Part shown: positions 1 to 64,000 of the stretch, piece by piece | How the letters are laid out: the number at the start of each line of letters is the position of its first letter | Position numbering within the stretch: position 1 is the stretch's first letter | The notes under the pieces: generated by a model | What the model was told of the DNA's origin: nothing | Seen by the model: only the letters and a program-made list of their open reading frames with translations | Database searches by the model: none | Assembly (NCBI GenBank): GCA_054601695.1 | Contig: BAAHQB010000355.1 | Coordinates: 1 to 64,000, forward strand | Direction of reading: 5' to 3' | Length of the DNA: 64,000 bases | Source: Amorphochlora amoebiformis | Lineage: Eukaryota > Cercozoa > Chlorarachniophyceae | Program-made: the position numbers and the translations under genes

Positions 1-700
1 CGGTGTTTATGTTACGGTTGAAAAAGTATATCGAGAATGATATACTTATAGTAGTAATTAATATACTAGCGTTCGTGCGCGGATTTACAAATTTATGAAC
101 TTAGTCTTGGTCTAGTTTGTACCGTACGTAGGCTTTTGTCCCTACGTAGGCTTTTTGTCCCTACGTACGTATCATATGGCTTGTATTACACTTTTGTGCA
201 CGAATTCATAAACTTAGTTTTGGTACCGTACGTATACGTAGCTTTTTGTCTCTACGTACGTACGTACATGGCTTATATTACCTAGATTACAGTTGAAAAC
301 GTATTATCTAGAAAATATACTAGCGTTTGTGCGCGGATATTAAACCTAGTCTTAGTACTGTATACGTAGGCGTTTTGGTCCCTACGTACGTATCGTATCA
401 TGGTGCGGCGGCTCGGGCCTGGTCACAGTGGCTTGTGTTATACTTGAGAACGCATATCAGTTTATGGTATTTACTAGGTTTATATACTCTAGATACTCTA
501 GATACTAGCGTTTGTGCGCGAATTCCAATTTTTTTTTTTATCGTTTGCCTAGTTGGCTTTAAATTTGGTCGTATGTATCATCATGTTGACGCGGCCCGTG
601 CCTGGCACGGGACTTGTCTAGATGTGTTCTATTTCTTACAATTCAAAACGCTTAGGCTTGATGCGTACGTGATTTAGTTGAACATAGCTAGCTCTAGTTA
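1..700. repeat. Degenerate tandem repeat, about 190-255 bp units
   Basis: This stretch lies downstream of the remodeller gene and I see no gene in it. Three diverged units recur. Each contains a block like ATACTAGCGTTYGTGCGCG (near 63, 317 and 505) and a block rich in CCCTACGTACGTA (near 140-170, 250-270 and 380-395). The short open frame at 327-677 lies inside the repeat and looks non-coding. The CTAG/TACGTA-rich style recurs in the other intergenic stretches of the window (22.1-23.0 kb and 42.4-43.4 kb), so it probably typifies intergenic DNA here. Confidence 0.7.
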
Positions 701-738
701 GTGTGTACAAGTGCGCCTGGCCGTCGGGACTCAAGTTT

Positions 739-19307
<18,569 letters not shown>

Positions 19308-19523
19308 GGTTTGAGAAGCGCGGGAAGGCAGTTCTTCCGCGCCCCTTTACTGGCTGGGATCGTCTCCCGCACAAAGTCGGCCGAAGAAATCAATCTTTGA
19401 CAGCGTAACTGTCAGTGTTCGTGACATAATGTGTGTATGAGCATATATTGTTACACAAGATATGCATATATCTACTTTAATATGCAAACTCTCGAGATAA
19501 AAAACTAAAATAATAAGTCGGTC
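19308..19523. promoter_or_regulatory. Shared promoter region between divergent genes
   Basis: Only 216 bp separate the ATG of the remodeller (19307, minus) from that of the small gene (19524, plus). Both 5' UTRs and core promoters must fit here, or one gene's UTR must overlap the other. The sequence is not simple repeat. It contains a GC-richer part next to the remodeller (19,310-19,390) and an AT-rich part next to the small gene. No TATA box can be assigned with confidence. Confidence 0.6.
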
Positions 19524-20097
19524 ATGGATCCTGAGGTCTTTGCGAGACAAATCGAAAGGTACCGAGTCGTGCGCCAGCCTGACTGGCAGCGAAGCTGGTC
19601 GGTCCGTTCAACTCGAAAAGAAGAAGAAAAATCGACTTTTGAGGTACCTTTTCAGCTCATATTATATCCCTGAAACACTCTTCTTCGCCTCCGCTTCCCG
19701 GTGTCCGCCTCAGCAGAAAAATCGCACCAAGTAGTCTGTTTCCCGTCGAGGCTAGTCCCAATATATCGTAGTGTTCCCTATCAGTAGTAATCAATGATTT
19801 CTGTCGTTGATTCACCAGGAACAAACTAGCGAGAAGGTTCCGTCCAAGGCGGAAGAATTCCCCGATGCTTCGATCGAAGGTATTTTTCGCGCCAAATTGG
19901 CAGTTCGAGTGGACGAAGATACGGTATTCACTTGTAATCGGATATGAACAGATTTTTTCGGGGCATTGTGGGAGCTGTTGAAGTCGACGTATGGGCGAGA
20001 GGTGGGTGGGCAGGTGGCGACGGCATTTAAGACCAAGTATTTTGAGGATCTTGATCGGTTGAAATATTGCATGGATGAATATAAACATTACTTATGA
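19524..20097 (+). CDS. Small protein of unknown function (3 exons, 108 aa)
   Basis: Exons 19524-19643, 19819-19879 and 19952-20097 join in phase (0, then 1) to give 108 residues ending at TGA 20095-20097. The second intron is 72 nt, similar in size to the 58-nt first intron of the divergent remodeller. The N-terminus contains FARQIERYRVVRQPDWQRSW, rich in R and aromatic residues. The middle is a low-complexity acidic/Ser linker. The C-terminus, from FFGALWELLKSTYG to YFEDLDRLKYCMDEYKHYL, looks like two or three amphipathic helices. No signal peptide or membrane segment is seen. I do not recognise the family. The reading is supported by normal codon texture on this strand and consistent phases. 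The overlapping minus-strand frame at 19657-20088 looks like its shadow. Confidence 0.72.
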
Positions 20098-20179
20098 TGT
20101 TTGTGTGTAATCTATGTAAAACTTTCACGTAAATGAATGTATGTATGAATATTTGAATGCTCTTATAAATATAATGAGC

Positions 20180-21862
<1,683 letters not shown>

Positions 21863-21863
21863 A

Positions 21864-22067
21864 ATGTCTTTGGAGGACATCGATGACCTTGCAAAAGCAT
21901 TCCTACAGGCGAACCCACAGGAGAAAGGGGGGGAGGGTAAATTAGAGGCACAAGTACAGGATCCTTCGAGTATCTTAGAGGCACAAGTACAGGATTCTTC
22001 GAGTATCTATACGCATGTCGGGCAGGATGATCATGAGGATTTAGATGAGCTAGATCTAGTAGATTAA
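21864..22067 (+). CDS. Short acidic open reading frame, possible terminal exon
   Basis: An ATG at 21864 opens 67 codons ending at TAA 22065-22067, in sequence that is not simple repeat. The peptide starts [15 protein letters not shown], which looks like an amphipathic helix. It carries an 11-residue tandem repeat ([11 protein letters not shown] then [11 protein letters not shown]) and ends in a strongly acidic tail ([15 protein letters not shown]). An AG lies directly before the ATG (CATCAG), so it may be the last exon of a gene whose other exons I could not find in the TA tract upstream. No family is recognised. It could equally be a chance frame. Confidence 0.4.
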   Translation: MSLEDIDDLAKAFLQANPQEKGGEGKLEAQVQDPSSILEAQVQDSSSIYTHVGQDDHEDLDELDLVD

Positions 22068-41810
<19,743 letters not shown>

Positions 41811-41920
41811 TCTCTCGAAATTCTCTCGAAATCTCTCTGAATCTCTCGAAATCTCTTCGAATCTCTCGAAATCTCTCGAAATCTCTCGAAATCTCTCGAA
41901 ATCTCTCGAAATCTCTCCCG
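41811..41920 (+). repeat. (CTCTCGAAAT)n minisatellite right after the transporter stop codon
   Basis: About ten units of a decamer CTCTCGAAAT, with single-base variants (TTCTCTCG, CTCTTCGAAT), begin directly after TAA 41808-41810 and would form the proximal 3' UTR. In RNA this is a pyrimidine/AAAU-rich repeat. Confidence 0.92.
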
Positions 41921-41999
41921 ATGCAAAAAATAAAGGAGATGTTTTAAAATCTCTAGATTTCTCCCGAAATATGTTATATCCATCATATATGTATTTGTT

Positions 42000-42059
42000 T
42001 GCATATTGCATATAATAGATAGATATACCATTTTTGAATATCCGTATATCCACCATATA

Positions 42060-42117
<58 letters not shown>

Positions 42118-42312
42118 AATGTATATATATATATACACTATATATTATATATATATATATACATATATATGTATTGCACATTGCGTGTAATCTATACAGA
42201 CATGTTTTTGTTTGGCATATATTCACTGCATATTGCCTATTATATATATATATATATTGGATATACGGATATCCAAAAACACATATCTGCATATTACATA
42301 CAATATATCGAG
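42000..42312. repeat. Imperfect inverted repeat, MITE-like
   Basis: A left arm at about 42,003-42,058 (GCATATTGCATATAATAGAT ... GAATATCCGTATATCCACCA) pairs with a right arm at about 42,250-42,312 (ATTGGATATACGGATATCCA ... CATATTACATACAATATATC). The TATCCGTATATCCA/TGGATATACGGATA core is nearly perfect. The loop holds TA repeat and another weak copy. No open frame lies inside. It could be a small non-autonomous DNA transposon remnant, but no target duplication is clear. Confidence 0.6.
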
Positions 42313-42480
42313 ATATATATATATATATGTATCCCAAATAAAGCTCAGTGTGACGTACATGCACTAGATGTACAAGTCAGGGTTAAGAAAATTTCATATA
42401 AAAGAATGACATACAACAATCATTGCATTTAGTCATTGAACTACGTCTATTACATGTATGAGCGACTTCATCGGATCTAG

Positions 42481-42582
42481 CCGATGGGCATGCGTCTAGC
42501 GCATATGCGCGCAGCATGCGTCTAGCAGCGCATATGCGCGCAACATGCGTCTAGCGCATATGCGCGCAGCATGCGTACGTAC
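42481..42582. repeat. Palindrome-rich minisatellite (GCATGCGTCTAGCGCATATGCGCGCA)
   Basis: About four units of 26-27 bp repeat GCATGCGTCTAGC followed by GCATATGCGCGCA. Each contains the palindromes GCATGC and GCGCATATGCGC. It is an island of high CpG in an AT-rich region, about 700 bp past the transporter stop. Confidence 0.92.
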
Positions 42583-43099
42583 GTTGGATTCATGAAATAC
42601 TTAAAGCCAAAGGATGCCACACATTCAAGACCTATATTGATGTCTATATACTAGATTATAGCGTGTGATATTAATTTATATATACTAGATATACTAGATA
42701 TACACCATCTAGACCATGAATGATGTATATTAATACATCATGTATACTGACAAACCTACAGTAATATACCAGCTTCTAGAGCTTACAAATACACATATTA
42801 TGTATCTAGTTATACAGTCTAGAATGTATCTATTTATATGTTGTAGTATATCCATATTCTAGATATTGTGGTAACCATGATAATAATAATAACTATAGAG
42901 CGACAAAATACATTTATTTACATACAGCATGTTAAACAACTGTAGTATTATATTAAAACCTAAAAAATTTTCCCGTATACAGTGCTCTTTTGGGAAAGTC
43001 GATATATCTCTCCGAGATATCCGCATGTATCTCAACGTCGATATGCGCAAGCTAAATGTCATTAGTTTTGTCTAGATTCAGTGCTTATCGATCATTGGT

Positions 43100-43330
43100 T
43101 GTAACAGCATAGTATACGCGTATATTACTACGAACTATCGCTAGCAGAGCTTGGCTTAACATAGTATACGCGTATATTACTACGAACCATCGCTAGCAGA
43201 GCTTGACTTAACGAACATAGTATACACGTATATTACTATGAACTATCGCTAGCAGGAACATAGTATACACGTATATTACTACGAACTATCTAGACTATCG
43301 CTAGCAGAGCTTGACTTAACGAGCTCATTA
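43100..43330. repeat. 50-bp tandem repeat, four to five copies
   Basis: Units contain AACATAGTATACRCGTATAT, then TACTACGAACTATCGCTAGC, then AGAGCTTGRCTTAACG. They start near 43,107, 43,159, 43,214 and 43,257. One unit is truncated after CGCTAGCAG and one carries an insertion (CTATCTAGA). No coding sense is seen. Confidence 0.92.
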
Positions 43331-43919
43331 GTTTAACGGTTTGAAGTATATTGTACGCGGGCGGAGGAATATATGATGAATCTGATGTTAAGGAATGGGT
43401 TACTTTGATTTGAAAAGAAAAAAAAAAAAAAAAAATATCGCAGGGGTTGGCGCGTATAATGTGTTTGCAAGTTTTAAGATATTTTTATGGGTTTGGGTAT
43501 GTAGGTATACAATATGTGTATAGTGTTGATAAAGTATATGTATTAGATATACACGTACTATGATATTTATGTGTATATGTATATATGTATATATGTATAT
43601 ATATATGTATATATATATATATTATATATAATAGTATACTTTTATATTTTTATAAATTTATGCATATATACATCTCATTTTGTATCTATACATTGCATAA
43701 CACACACACATACACACACACACACATATATATATATATGTATATATGTATATATATTATTATTTTTGATATGCTCGCTTACACGCTTACATTATAATAT
43801 ATGAATTAGATTATATATAGATATGTATATATATATATATATATATATTCATAAATACATATATACATATATACATATATGCATATAGATATATATTATA
43901 TATAATCTACATACACATG

Positions 43920-43970
<51 letters not shown>

Positions 43971-43995
43971 CTTTTCAAGTACCTTCTGGATATAT

Positions 43996-63998
<20,003 letters not shown>

Positions 63999-64000
63999 AT

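Larger units (their letters stand above)
41921..43995. other. Intergenic region between two convergent genes
   Basis: This holds the 3' flanks of the transporter (plus) and of the scaffold gene (minus). It contains an imperfect inverted repeat (42.0-42.3 kb), a palindrome-rich minisatellite (42.48-42.58 kb), a 50-bp tandem repeat (43.1-43.33 kb) and an A-run of about 20 (43,418-43,437). The rest is TA or TATG repeat. The short minus frame at 42859-43062 lacks any recognisable feature. No gene is called. Confidence 0.7.

Noticed and set aside
327-677. Plus-strand frame of 116 codons at the left edge
   Set aside because: It lies in a degenerate tandem repeat, and its composition (many Y, L, C) is not protein-like.
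19657-20088. Minus-strand frame of 143 codons
   Set aside because: It overlaps the plus-strand three-exon gene, lacks family features, and runs across that gene's introns.

Overview
This window is nuclear DNA from an intron-dense eukaryote, most likely a unicellular one. The spliced genes have GT-AG introns, with a few GC-AG candidates. Exons are short (mostly 30-120 nt) and introns are long and made almost entirely of simple sequence. I cannot name the species. About half of the window is (TA)n or TTAGGG/CCCTAA-type repeat, so almost every long open frame rich in YI, LTLT, RVRV or GLGL is a repeat artefact. I built the genes by splicing: choosing junctions, requiring intron phases to agree, and checking that the joined protein makes sense as a family.

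Layout. (1) 739-19,307, minus strand: one 30-exon gene for a protein of about 1,985 residues. In order it has an HMG box, a SNF2 helicase-type ATPase, a PHD-finger cluster, a coiled-coil region, an FHA domain and a charged tail; it is a chromatin remodeller. Its introns are almost all (TA)n. (2) 19,308-19,523: a 216-bp gap that must hold the promoters of two divergent genes. (3) 19,524-20,097, plus strand: a small three-exon gene (108 residues) of unknown function. (4) 21,864-22,067, plus: a short acidic open frame, possibly a last exon. (5) 24,364-41,810, plus: a 26-exon gene for a 456-residue phosphate:proton-symporter-like MFS transporter. Only 8 percent of its span is coding. (6) 41,811-43,995: intergenic, with several tandem repeats. 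(7) 43,996 to beyond the right edge, minus: at least 37 exons for a protein with an F-BAR-like coiled coil, an RGS domain, a DEP domain and leucine-rich repeats. Its start lies outside the window. Genes 5 and 7 are convergent.

Functionally the neighbours are unrelated: chromatin remodelling, phosphate uptake, and a membrane-curvature/G-protein scaffold. What unites the right two thirds of the window is intron content. From 25.8 kb on, introns carry telomere-type arrays, and these arrays contribute splice signals: GTTAGGG or GTAACCC at donors, CCCTAG at acceptors, and CTAAC resembling a branch point. A second recurrent feature is that exon edges (acceptor plus exon start, or exon end plus donor) have been copied several times into the adjacent intron. 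The extreme case is nine extra copies of one transporter exon start at 30.4-32.0 kb.

The most notable things to check are the domain combination of the F-BAR/RGS/DEP/LRR protein, the HMG/SNF2/PHD/FHA protein, the telomere-repeat introns, and the exon-edge arrays.
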